Assembly: GCA_943329165.2 (NCBI GenBank)
Contig: CALQCV020000017.1
Coordinates: forward strand, 1 to 15,582
DNA: 15,582 bases
From: Candidatus Nitrotoga sp. CP45
GTDB taxonomy: Bacteria > Bacteroidota > Bacteroidia > Flavobacteriales > Flavobacteriaceae
Direction: 5' to 3'
A model generated the notes under the pieces. The model was not told where the DNA came from and made no database searches. It saw nothing but the letters and a program-made list of their open reading frames with translations. The position numbers and the translations under genes were made by a program. Position 1 is the first letter of the stretch, and each line of letters begins with the position of its first letter. Of the stretch, positions 6,665 through 13,522 are shown piece after piece.

Positions 6665-7903
6665 ATGAGTAAAATTAAATTCAACATTCTTCTTTTTATT
6701 TGTTTTGGTATGATGAGTGCCACAGCACAAACAAAAAAGACACCAGCAGCAAAACCAAGTGGAACAAAGTTTACTGTATCAGAAAAAAAACCAGCAAAAC
6801 CGTCAACTGACCAAGGAATCTTTGCTGAAATTGAAACCGCAAAAGGTAAAATCGTTATTCAATTAGAATATCAAAAAACACCAATTACTGTTGCTAACTT
6901 TATTTCGCTTGCGGAAGGAACAAATGCTTCTGTAACTGATGAAAAACTAAAAGGAAAACCATTTTATGATGGCTTAAAGTTCCACAGAGTTATTGCCGAT
7001 TTTATGATTCAAGGTGGTGACCCACAAGGTAATGGTTCAGGAGGACCAGGTTATGCTTTTAAAGATGAATTTGTTGCAGAATTAAAACATAATCGTCCGG
7101 GAATTCTATCGATGGCTAATTCAGGGCCAAAAACCAATGGTTCTCAATTTTTTATTACACACAAAGAAACACCTTGGTTAGATGGAAAGCATACTATTTT
7201 TGGAAATGTAATCACCGGACAAGATGTGGTAAATAAAATTGCTCAGGATGATGTAATTGGTAAAATAACTATTGTTAGAAAAGGTGATGAAGCTAAGAAA
7301 TTTGATGCTACAAAAACGTTTGCAGATTATATGGGAAACAAAGCTGGTGATGATGCAAAAGAAGAAGCCATTGCTGCTGAAAATCAAAAGAAACAAGTTG
7401 AATTAGAAGCCAAAAAAAAATCAGAGTATAATACTAAATTTGGTCCTATTATTGCGGCCAAAGCAAAATATTTAAGTGATATCAAAGCTACTGCAACCGA
7501 AACTGCCAGTGGTTTAAAATATAAAATCATTAAAGCAGGTACAGGTAAAAAACCTGCAGAAGGCACTGATGTTTATATTAACTATGCAGGTTACTTGGAA
7601 GATGGAAATCTCTTTGACAGCAGTATGGAAAGCGTAAACAGAGAGTGCGGCAAATATGATGAAAACAGAGCAAAACAAAACGGTTACCAACCATTTCCTT
7701 TCTCTTACGGAAAGAAAGATGGCCTAATCCCTGGATTCCTTGAAGCTTTAAGTTTGATGGGTTATGGAGATACAGCCTTAGTATTTATTCCTTCAAAATT
7801 AGGATATGGTGAGAGAGGCGCAGGAAATGTAATTCCACCAAACTCGAATATTATTTTTGAAGTAGAAATGTTGGAAACACCACCAGCAGCGACAAAACCA
7901 TAA
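6665..7903 (+). CDS. Periplasmic cyclophilin-FKBP fusion prolyl isomerase, paralogue of preceding gene
   Basis: A 412-residue paralogue of the preceding protein with the same domain order, evidently a tandem duplication. It has an ordinary Sec signal peptide (MSKIKF...MMSATAQ, cleavage near residue 22) instead of a lipobox, then a Lys/Pro/Ala-rich spacer to about 50. The cyclophilin domain (about 52-205) is canonical: FHRVIADFMIQGGDP (106-120, Arg108, Phe113, Gln116), SQFFI (160-164) and WLDGKH (171-176). A charged helical linker (about 225-275, including AIAAENQKKQVELEAKKKSE) is followed by the FKBP domain (about 295-402) with GNLFDSS, LIPGF and LGYGERGAGNVIPPN. The tail is TPPAATKP. It starts 42 nt after its twin across an A/T-only-like spacer and ends before a terminator hairpin, so it probably closes the gldI operon. 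Confidence 0.9.
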   Translation: MSKIKFNILLFICFGMMSATAQTKKTPAAKPSGTKFTVSEKKPAKPSTDQGIFAEIETAKGKIVIQLEYQKTPITVANFISLAEGTNASVTDEKLKGKPFYDGLKFHRVIADFMIQGGDPQGNGSGGPGYAFKDEFVAELKHNRPGILSMANSGPKTNGSQFFITHKETPWLDGKHTIFGNVITGQDVVNKIAQDDVIGKITIVRKGDEAKKFDATKTFADYMGNKAGDDAKEEAIAAENQKKQVELEAKKKSEYNTKFGPIIAAKAKYLSDIKATATETASGLKYKIIKAGTGKKPAEGTDVYINYAGYLEDGNLFDSSMESVNRECGKYDENRAKQNGYQPFPFSYGKKDGLIPGFLEALSLMGYGDTALVFIPSKLGYGERGAGNVIPPNSNIIFEVEMLETPPAATKP

Positions 7904-7921
7904 TTAAAAAAGAAGCCGACT

Positions 7922-7952
7922 TGAAGTTTTAGACTGCACCCAAAAGTTGGGA
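7922..7952 (+). mobile_element. Solo terminal repeat of an IS150-like (IS3 family) element
   Basis: The core tagactgcacccaaaagttg (7930-7949) has the ACTGCACCCA...GTTGG pattern of IS150-type ends as I remember them. No transposase frame and no second end are nearby, so it is a relic. The sequence before it (gccgacttgaagtttt) matches the flank of the palindrome at 460-502 (gccccgatttgaaacttt); from GA onward, 23 of 27 positions agree. The shared unit therefore extends outside the IS tip, suggesting copies of one small repeat that contains an IS end. Confidence 0.45.
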
Positions 7953-7977
7953 CAAATTTATAATTAATTTTGATAAT

Positions 7978-8006
7978 AATGAGCTCGATAGTGTATCGGG
8001 CTCATT
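7978..8006. terminator. Hairpin terminator after the cyclophilin-FKBP gene
   Basis: Stem aatgagctcgata / tatcgggctcatt (13 pairs with one G-T) around a GTG loop, followed on the plus strand by ttctttttg. It lies 74 nt after the stop codon at 7903 and just beyond the 3' end of the convergent barrel gene, so it can serve both directions, though the T-run is stronger on the plus strand. A competing pairing exists: gatagtgt (7987-7994) with acactatc (8016-8023). Confidence 0.7.
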
Positions 8007-8018
8007 TTCTTTTTGACA

Positions 8019-10505
8019 CTATCCTGGGAAATCTCCGTTGTCATCTTGTTGGTTTCCTTTAGTTCTTTTCTCTCTTTCATTTTTCTGAACATTAAATCTA
8101 TAAGTAAATGATAGATTGATTTGTCTAACTCTCCATTGCATTTCACTATGAGATTCCACAACTCCGGGAAGATAAGTGTCCATAATTCTTTTTCTAGAAT
8201 TAAAAACATCACTGATATTAAAGTTAATCGTTCCTTTTTCTTTAAGTACATCTTTACTTAAAGCTAAATTCATGCTAAACACACCTGGCGAATTTCCTTG
8301 AGCATTTTTTTGTTCTCCGTTATAAGTCATGTTGGTTTGCCAATCGATTTTATAAGGTAGCGTTACTTTAGAAGTAATTCTGGTAAACCATGAACTTGTT
8401 TTAAAATCAAAATTTTGACTAACCAAATTATTATTGAAATCAGTATAATTATAATCACCATTTGTTTCGATGTAGAAATAATTTAAATTTCCATTTAATT
8501 TCCACCATTTATAGGGAGTATAATTTAAGGTAAATTCAAATCCGCTTCTATATTCTGTTGCTAAATTAATTGGTGATAAAATAATAACGGGAATTCCGCT
8601 TTCAAAAGTTCCTGCTTCTCTTCTTACATATTGGAAAACATCGGTTGTTTTATTAAGATACAAGGAAGTATTGAAAGTAAGTTTGTTCCAACGTTTTAAA
8701 TAACCTAAATCAATTGCATCAGTAAATGCCGGATCCAAATCTGGATTTCCGATAAAAATATTTACGTTGCTCGATAAGTTGTTAAACGGATTCAACTCTC
8801 TTCCTCTTGGTCTTTGAATTCTTCGGCTATAGCTTAATGATGCATTGCTTCGATCGTCGATTTCGTAATTAAAGATGGCACTTGGAAAAAAATTGTTGTA
8901 TTTTTTATTCGTAAAATCGTTTGTAGCTAATTGGTTGACATCAACGTCTGAATCTTCCCAACGAAGACCTAATAGCGTTGAGAATTTTTTGATTTTGAAT
9001 CCGTATTGTGTATAAAGCGCATTTACCTTTTCTTTGTATTCCAATATATTGGTAAAGTTAGCAACCGGGACGCCATTTCTATCAACAGCATAATCAGTTG
9101 TATTCGCCATAAAATTGCCACGGTAACCTAATTCAAACTGGCTTCCTTTTCTGATTGGCAGCACATAATCTGCTTGTATAGTGTTTCTGATTTGCGTTTG
9201 ATTATTTACGGTTTCATCAATGCCTATTGTACTGTTAGCAGTAGACGTATCTGTGATTTGAGCTAAATTTTTATCTGTATTAGAAGAAAAAGAACCATCT
9301 ATAGTTAATTTATGACCTTCTTTTTTGAAGTTTTTAGTTAAGGTGGTGTTGAATTCTACATTTTTACTTTTAGAGTCTTCGTCGTTTATTCTGTTTCTTG
9401 TATATGTATAATTACGGTTTACGTCAAAGTAGTTTTGGAAAACATTGTCACGATTGTCACCGTTGCTTCTTCTGAAATTAAAAATATTTGTCCAAGTAGT
9501 TGATTTGTTTAAAAACCAATCTACTCCAATAGTGGCGTTGTAGGATTTGCTTAATCTTTCATTCGTTCTCGTTTCATTCATAAAATCTCTCGTAGAATTA
9601 TCTGAATTCAAATATCTTGAATCAGTAAATGAATTCCCAGGACTATTACGGTAATTATATCCTTGCGTTGTGAACAAGTTAAATTCTTTTGTTTTATAAT
9701 TTACAGTTCCGGTTAATCCGTAGGTTTCAGGATCTCCAGCATTAGTAATTACCGTTCCGTTTAAACCAAGATTTTTACCTTTTCTTAGTACAATATTTAT
9801 AATTCCACCACCACCTTCAGCATCATAACGTGCAGATGGATTAGTGATTACTTCGACTTTATCTAGTGCATCAGCCGGAATTGATTTAAGTGCATCAGCA
9901 ATATTAATTGCATTTGATGGTCTTCCATCGATAAGTACTTTTACATTACCATTGCCGCGTAAAGCTACATTTCCTTCAGTGTCAACAGTAACCGAAGGTA
10001 CATTATCTAATACATCACCTGCAGTTCCGCCTTTAACCATCATATCCTGACCAACGTTGTATACTTTTTTATCTAGTTTTATTTCAACAGTTGATTTTTC
10101 AGCGCGAACTACTACTTCGTTAAGTTGGGTAGCATCTTCTTCTAAAGATGTTGTTCCCAAATTTGTGGCTTGGGTCAGTTGTTTTTGAGTGATTGTTGTT
10201 GGTTTAAAAGAAATGAATTCTAAAGTAATATCATAAACTCCAGGAACTACATCTATAGAATAATTACCTTTATTATCGGTAATTCCACCAAAGAGAAGCT
10301 TTGGGTTTTTAGTATTTTTAAAAGTTATTGTAGCGTACTCAAGCGGAAGTTTACTTGTTTTTTCTATGATTTTTCCTGTTACAGCAATTTTAGCACGTTC
10401 AGGTTTACCTTGGGTCTGTTCGCCTTTGGTCCGTGTTTCTTGTCCAAAGACAGTTATAGATACTAGTAATACAAGTGCGGATAAAAGGTAGTGTAATTTT
10501 CTCAT
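8019..10505 (-). CDS. Outer-membrane beta-barrel receptor, PF14905-like (TonB-dependent receptor superfamily)
   Basis: Large outer-membrane protein of 828 residues related to TonB-dependent receptors. A Sec signal peptide (1 to about 21, ending TVFGQ) is followed by a carboxypeptidase-regulatory-like Ig domain (about 40-125: VTGKII, LEYATITF, GGITDNKGNYSI). A plug domain (about 130-245) has LNEVVV, the plug-like VALRGNGNVKVLIDGRPS, and NPSARYDAEGGGGIINIVL. The rest, to about 805, alternates polar and aromatic residues as in a beta-barrel, ending in the strand INLSFTYRFN. A hydrophilic tail of about 23 residues (VQKNEREKR...DFPG) follows this last strand. No SusD-like partner, regulator or ligand-processing gene is adjacent, so the ligand is unknown. 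It stands alone, converging on the isomerase operon and preceded by an ArsC pseudogene on the same strand. Confidence 0.88.
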   Translation of the reverse strand: MRKLHYLLSALVLLVSITVFGQETRTKGEQTQGKPERAKIAVTGKIIEKTSKLPLEYATITFKNTKNPKLLFGGITDNKGNYSIDVVPGVYDITLEFISFKPTTITQKQLTQATNLGTTSLEEDATQLNEVVVRAEKSTVEIKLDKKVYNVGQDMMVKGGTAGDVLDNVPSVTVDTEGNVALRGNGNVKVLIDGRPSNAINIADALKSIPADALDKVEVITNPSARYDAEGGGGIINIVLRKGKNLGLNGTVITNAGDPETYGLTGTVNYKTKEFNLFTTQGYNYRNSPGNSFTDSRYLNSDNSTRDFMNETRTNERLSKSYNATIGVDWFLNKSTTWTNIFNFRRSNGDNRDNVFQNYFDVNRNYTYTRNRINDEDSKSKNVEFNTTLTKNFKKEGHKLTIDGSFSSNTDKNLAQITDTSTANSTIGIDETVNNQTQIRNTIQADYVLPIRKGSQFELGYRGNFMANTTDYAVDRNGVPVANFTNILEYKEKVNALYTQYGFKIKKFSTLLGLRWEDSDVDVNQLATNDFTNKKYNNFFPSAIFNYEIDDRSNASLSYSRRIQRPRGRELNPFNNLSSNVNIFIGNPDLDPAFTDAIDLGYLKRWNKLTFNTSLYLNKTTDVFQYVRREAGTFESGIPVIILSPINLATEYRSGFEFTLNYTPYKWWKLNGNLNYFYIETNGDYNYTDFNNNLVSQNFDFKTSSWFTRITSKVTLPYKIDWQTNMTYNGEQKNAQGNSPGVFSMNLALSKDVLKEKGTINFNISDVFNSRKRIMDTYLPGVVESHSEMQWRVRQINLSFTYRFNVQKNEREKRTKGNQQDDNGDFPG

Positions 10506-10527
10506 CGATGATTTTTCAACTTTGGGG

Positions 10528-10535
10528 CAAAATTA
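10528..10535 (-). promoter_or_regulatory. -7 promoter element (TAATTTTG) for the barrel gene
   Basis: On the minus strand TAATTTTG fits TAnnTTTG exactly and lies 22 nt before the ATG at 10505, a comfortable leader length. The nearest TTG upstream is 24 nt away, longer than the usual spacing of about 17-20, so the -33 element is uncertain. Confidence 0.5.
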
Positions 10536-10569
10536 CTGCTTAGCATTAGTAACTCATGCCAATAGTTTG

Positions 10570-10911
10570 TTAAAAAAAGTCTTTTAGGATATCGATATCT
10601 CTTCCAATTATAGCATTATCTCCGCTAATAACTATAGATCTTTCTATCAAAATAGGGCGTTTGGCTAATGCCTTGGTAATTGATGTGTCTATTAGCGATT
10701 TACCTTTATAGTTTTCAACCCATATCGTTTCTTTTCAACGAATTAATTCTATAGGTTTGATTTTCAATTTTTTAATCAGTGCTTTTAGCTCGTCGACATT
10801 TAATGAGTTTTACAAATAATTGATAATTTAAAAATCTTGTTTGGATTCTGTTATGAATGTAACGCAGTCTCTAGATTTTACGCATCTTGGATTATGAAGT
10901 ATTTGTAACAA
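10570..10911 (-). pseudogene. Decayed ArsC/Spx-family gene (arsenate reductase-like) with three in-frame stops
   Basis: One continuous minus-strand frame of 113 codons plus a terminal TAA reads as a full-length ArsC-family protein. The N-terminus is LLQILHNPRCVKSRD (thiol Cys at codon 10, with K-S-R after it). IINYL and NSLNVDELKALIKKLKIKPIELIR follow, then KETIWVENYKGKSL, and finally LAKRPILIERSIVISGDNAIIGRDIDILKDFF. This matches the family from the catalytic cysteine to the conserved RPILIER region. Three nonsense codons interrupt it: TAA at 10828-10830 (codon 28), TAA at 10810-10812 (codon 34) and TGA at 10735-10737 (codon 59). There is no frameshift. Each looks like a single-base change (for example GAA or AAA to TAA). 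The expected ATG is TTG. In Flavobacteria, proteins of this kind are usually about 115 residues and often of uncertain physiological role. It accounts for most of the 469-base gap between the barrel gene and the CPBP gene. Confidence 0.85.
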
Positions 10912-10950
10912 TTTATTTTTACAATGTAATATATTATACTAGAAAAAAGT

Positions 10951-10958
10951 TAATTTTG
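10951..10958 (+). promoter_or_regulatory. -7 promoter element (TAATTTTG) for the CPBP-menE operon
   Basis: TAATTTTG matches TAnnTTTG and ends 16 nt before the ATG at 10975. No exact TTG lies at the expected -33 position. The element sits between the divergent ArsC pseudogene and the CPBP gene. Confidence 0.5.
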
Positions 10959-10974
10959 GTGAAACGAAAAAGCT

Positions 10975-11931
10975 ATGTTTTTAGAAAAAGGATTTTTGCC
11001 AACAAATAAATTTTGGATGTATTTAGTTGGTTCACTTATAATTTTTGTCGCCTCAGCGATTGGTCAATTGCCTTTGGTTATTGCTGTCCTGATTAAGTCA
11101 TTCAAAATAGGGAAGCCTTTCCCAAAGACAGAAACCGATATAATGACTTTTTTATCATTAAATACCACCTTATTTCTGTTACTGTTTTCTTTTGTGGTTG
11201 CCTTCTTTGCTATTATTTTAGTAGTGAAGTATCTCCACAAGCAAACTTTAATGTCGGTCACTACATCAAGAGAAAGAATAGATTGGAAGAGAATATTTTT
11301 TTCGTTTTCACTCTGGGGAATTTTTACGGTGAGTTCAACAATACTAATGATTTATTTTAGTCCAGACGATTTTGTTTATAATTTCAAACCGATTCCATTT
11401 TTAATTTTGGCTATTATCGGGATTGTTTTAATTCCAATTCAAACTAGCACCGAGGAATATGTTTTCAGAGGTTATTTGATGCAAGGATTTGCTGTCTTGG
11501 CAAAAAACAGATGGTTGCCGTTAGTGTTGACTTCAGTTATTTTTGGAACGATGCACATTGCCAATCCTGAAGTCGAAAAAATGGGTTATATAATTTTGGT
11601 CTATTATATCGGAACAGGTTTTTTTCTAGGGATTATCACGCTAATGGATGAAGGAATTGAATTAGCACTTGGTTTTCACGCAGCGAATAATCTAGTTGGA
11701 GCCTTATTGATTACTTCCGATTGGTCAGCTTTTCAAACAAATTCTATTTTTAAAGATGTTTCCGAACCATCAGCAGGGTTTGAAATTTTGGTGCCAATCT
11801 TTATTATTTTTCCACTACTATTATTTATCTTTAGTAAAAAATATAATTGGACGAATTGGAAAGAGAAACTGACCGGAACAATCAAAATAGAAGTTAAAGA
11901 ACCAATACAAAATACTAGAAATCATGCATAG
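10975..11931 (+). CDS. CPBP-family intramembrane metalloprotease
   Basis: Polytopic inner-membrane protein of 318 residues in the CPBP (CAAX protease and bacteriocin-processing, Abi) family. It has about eight hydrophobic segments. The three conserved motifs are present: EEYVFRGY (160-167, Glu160, Glu161, Arg165), FGTMH (190-194, His194) and HAANN (235-239, His235, Asn239). These residues form the glutamate/histidine active site of Rce1-type proteases, so the enzyme is probably active. Its substrate is unknown. The tail after the last helix is basic and likely cytoplasmic. Its last 8 nt overlap menE (ATGCATAG), so the two are translationally coupled. Although the family includes Abi proteins, the neighbours here are housekeeping genes, giving no support for a phage-defence or bacteriocin role. 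Confidence 0.9.
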   Translation: MFLEKGFLPTNKFWMYLVGSLIIFVASAIGQLPLVIAVLIKSFKIGKPFPKTETDIMTFLSLNTTLFLLLFSFVVAFFAIILVVKYLHKQTLMSVTTSRERIDWKRIFFSFSLWGIFTVSSTILMIYFSPDDFVYNFKPIPFLILAIIGIVLIPIQTSTEEYVFRGYLMQGFAVLAKNRWLPLVLTSVIFGTMHIANPEVEKMGYIILVYYIGTGFFLGIITLMDEGIELALGFHAANNLVGALLITSDWSAFQTNSIFKDVSEPSAGFEILVPIFIIFPLLLFIFSKKYNWTNWKEKLTGTIKIEVKEPIQNTRNHA

Positions 11932-12964
11932 CCCAACCTACGAAAATGTACATAATTTATTTAAGTTGAACGGATTTCACTTGGATAGAGAAGATTTATG
12001 TCGCGTGGCGTATAGTTTTATTAAAGAAGGGGAAGATTTTGAAAAGCCGGTTGGTGATTTTTTATTAGACTGGTTTGATGGTAAAGATTATATTGAAATG
12101 GAAACTTCTGGAACAACTGGAGCACCTAAAACCATTTCTGTAAAAAAACAGGCCATGGTAGATTCAGCATTGGCTACCGGCGATTTTTTTGAATTAGAAC
12201 CAGGCAATAAAGCACTGCAATGTTTGCCTGTAAAATTCGTAGCTGGCAAAATGATGTTGGTTCGGGCTATGATTTTAGGGCTCGATTTAGAGTTTGTGGC
12301 TCCAAGTTCACATCCATTAAACAAGAACGAGATTGATTTTGATTTTGTAGCAATGGTGCCTTTGCAGGCGCAAAATTCAATAGCTGAATTAAAGAAAGTG
12401 AAAAAGATGATTGTTGGTGGTGCAGCCGTGAATAAAACATTGGAAAAGCAACTATTAAAATTGCCTACCGAAGTTTATGAAACCTATGGTATGACTGAAA
12501 CTATAACTCATATAGCCGCCAGAAAGTTGGGAGAAAAAGCATTTACAGTGCTACCTTATGTTACGATTTCGTATGATGATAGAAATTGTTTAGTTATACA
12601 TTCGCCAAGAATTTCAGATGATGTTATTATCACTAATGATATTGTTGAATTGGTCAATGAAAATCAATTTATTTTTCTCGGCAGAATGGATAATGTTATT
12701 AATAGTGGCGGAATCAAATTAATTCCAGAACAAATAGAAGAAAAGCTAGCTGCTAAAATTCAACAACGCTTTTTTATTGCATCAAAACCGGATAATGAAT
12801 TAGGAGAAAAAGTGGTTTTAGTTATAGAAGGCGAAAAACACGAACTCGATGATTTAATTTATGAATCTTTAGACAAATATGAAAAACCAAAAGAAGTTGT
12901 TTTTTTTTCTAAGTTCAAAGATACTGTAACTGGAAAAATCTTAAGGAAAGAAACAATGAAATAA
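11924..12964 (+). CDS. menE: o-Succinylbenzoate-CoA ligase-like AMP-forming enzyme (MenE)
   Basis: ANL-superfamily adenylate-forming enzyme, most likely activating o-succinylbenzoate with ATP and CoA in menaquinone synthesis. Seen in 346 residues: the P-loop TSGTTGAPKT (61-70), motif A5 YGMTET (188-193), A8 GRMDNVINSGGIK (253-265), and the A10 lysine in TGKILRK (336-342, Lys338). At 346 residues it is about 100 shorter than typical MenE, missing much of the N-terminal subdomain before the P-loop; short forms like this are usual in Bacteroidota as far as I recall. No other men gene is in the window, so the substrate rests on family resemblance; another small acyl-CoA ligase cannot be excluded. 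It overlaps the CPBP gene by 8 nt and ends at a strong terminator. Confidence 0.8.
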   Translation: MHSPTYENVHNLFKLNGFHLDREDLCRVAYSFIKEGEDFEKPVGDFLLDWFDGKDYIEMETSGTTGAPKTISVKKQAMVDSALATGDFFELEPGNKALQCLPVKFVAGKMMLVRAMILGLDLEFVAPSSHPLNKNEIDFDFVAMVPLQAQNSIAELKKVKKMIVGGAAVNKTLEKQLLKLPTEVYETYGMTETITHIAARKLGEKAFTVLPYVTISYDDRNCLVIHSPRISDDVIITNDIVELVNENQFIFLGRMDNVINSGGIKLIPEQIEEKLAAKIQQRFFIASKPDNELGEKVVLVIEGEKHELDDLIYESLDKYEKPKEVVFFSKFKDTVTGKILRKETMK

Positions 12965-12999
12965 AAAAACGTCCCAATTTTTTACTGGGACGTTTTTTT
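12963..12999. terminator. Strong bidirectional rho-independent terminator between menE and DoxX gene
   Basis: Perfect stem aaaaaaacgtccca (12963-12976) and tgggacgttttttt (12986-12999) with a 9-nt loop. An A-tract on one side and a T-tract on the other make it work for both convergent genes. It begins inside the menE stop codon region. Confidence 0.92.
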
Positions 13000-13015
13000 A
13001 TATGAAGCAAACACT

Positions 13016-13441
13016 TTATTTTTCCATTTTAAAATAGTAATCGGCGGAATGTTTTCCACTACCATAGATGGTGTAGAAAATACTTACAGCCAACGCTACT
13101 AAGGAAATGATTAAGTTGGTAACATTCATATTTCCAATAAAATTTAGTAAGACGGCACCAAGGAGAATAGGCAATTGCGCTAGTAATGCCCAACGTGTCA
13201 GTAATCCGAAAACAATCATTATACCACCCATAATATGAGCTGCCGCTACGTAATGGAAAGTTAACATGCCTCCCATAAAATTACTTACTGGAGCAATTAA
13301 ATCTTCAAAACCACGATTATTACTGACGAAATAACCGCCTTTATAAATTAAAAAAATGCCTAAAATGATTCTGATGGCGTCGAACCAAAATGTGGAGTGC
13401 GCATTGGCCCATTTGTTCAAACTTTTTACTGAAGTATCCAT
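13016..13441 (-). CDS. DoxX-family membrane protein
   Basis: Small inner-membrane protein of 141 residues with four hydrophobic helices, matching the DoxX family. Visible features are FDAIRIILGIFLIYKGGYFV (about 20-39), a loop with the R-G-F-E-D-L pattern, AAAHIMGGIMIVFGLLTRWALLAQLPILLGAVLL (about 66-99, containing the typical GLLTR turn), and a last helix before GSGKHSADYYF. The molecular function of most DoxX proteins is not established; some act with thiol or quinone oxidoreductases, and no such partner is adjacent. It lies downstream of the M1 peptidase on the same strand with an 81-nt gap. A promoter-like TAAACTTTG, with spacer one base longer than consensus, is at 13447-13455. Convergent with menE across the shared terminator. 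Confidence 0.85.
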   Translation of the reverse strand: MDTSVKSLNKWANAHSTFWFDAIRIILGIFLIYKGGYFVSNNRGFEDLIAPVSNFMGGMLTFHYVAAAHIMGGIMIVFGLLTRWALLAQLPILLGAVLLNFIGNMNVTNLIISLVALAVSIFYTIYGSGKHSADYYFKMEK

Positions 13442-13522
13442 AATAACAAAGTTTAAAATTTAATCTAAGTTACTATTTTTTAATTACATACAAAAGATTA
13501 CAATAATAAAATTATAGAGGTA

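Noticed and set aside
8019..10505. SusC/SusD polysaccharide utilisation locus
   Set aside because: No SusD-like lipoprotein, glycoside hydrolase or regulator is adjacent, and the barrel looks like the PF14905 type, not SusC.
10570..10911. Recoded or selenocysteine-type gene because of in-frame TGA and TAA
   Set aside because: Two of the three stops are TAA, which is not recoded in Bacteroidota, and none lies at the catalytic cysteine; decay is the simpler reading.
10975..11931. CPBP (Abi) protein as part of a phage-defence or bacteriocin system
   Set aside because: Neighbours are menE, a receptor and a dead arsC-like gene; no toxin, bacteriocin precursor, nuclease or defence partner is present.
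13442..13522. Promoter and terminator between the M1 peptidase and DoxX gene
   Set aside because: No stable hairpin seen, and the only promoter-like element (TAAACTTTG) has an off-consensus spacer, so it was not listed as a feature.
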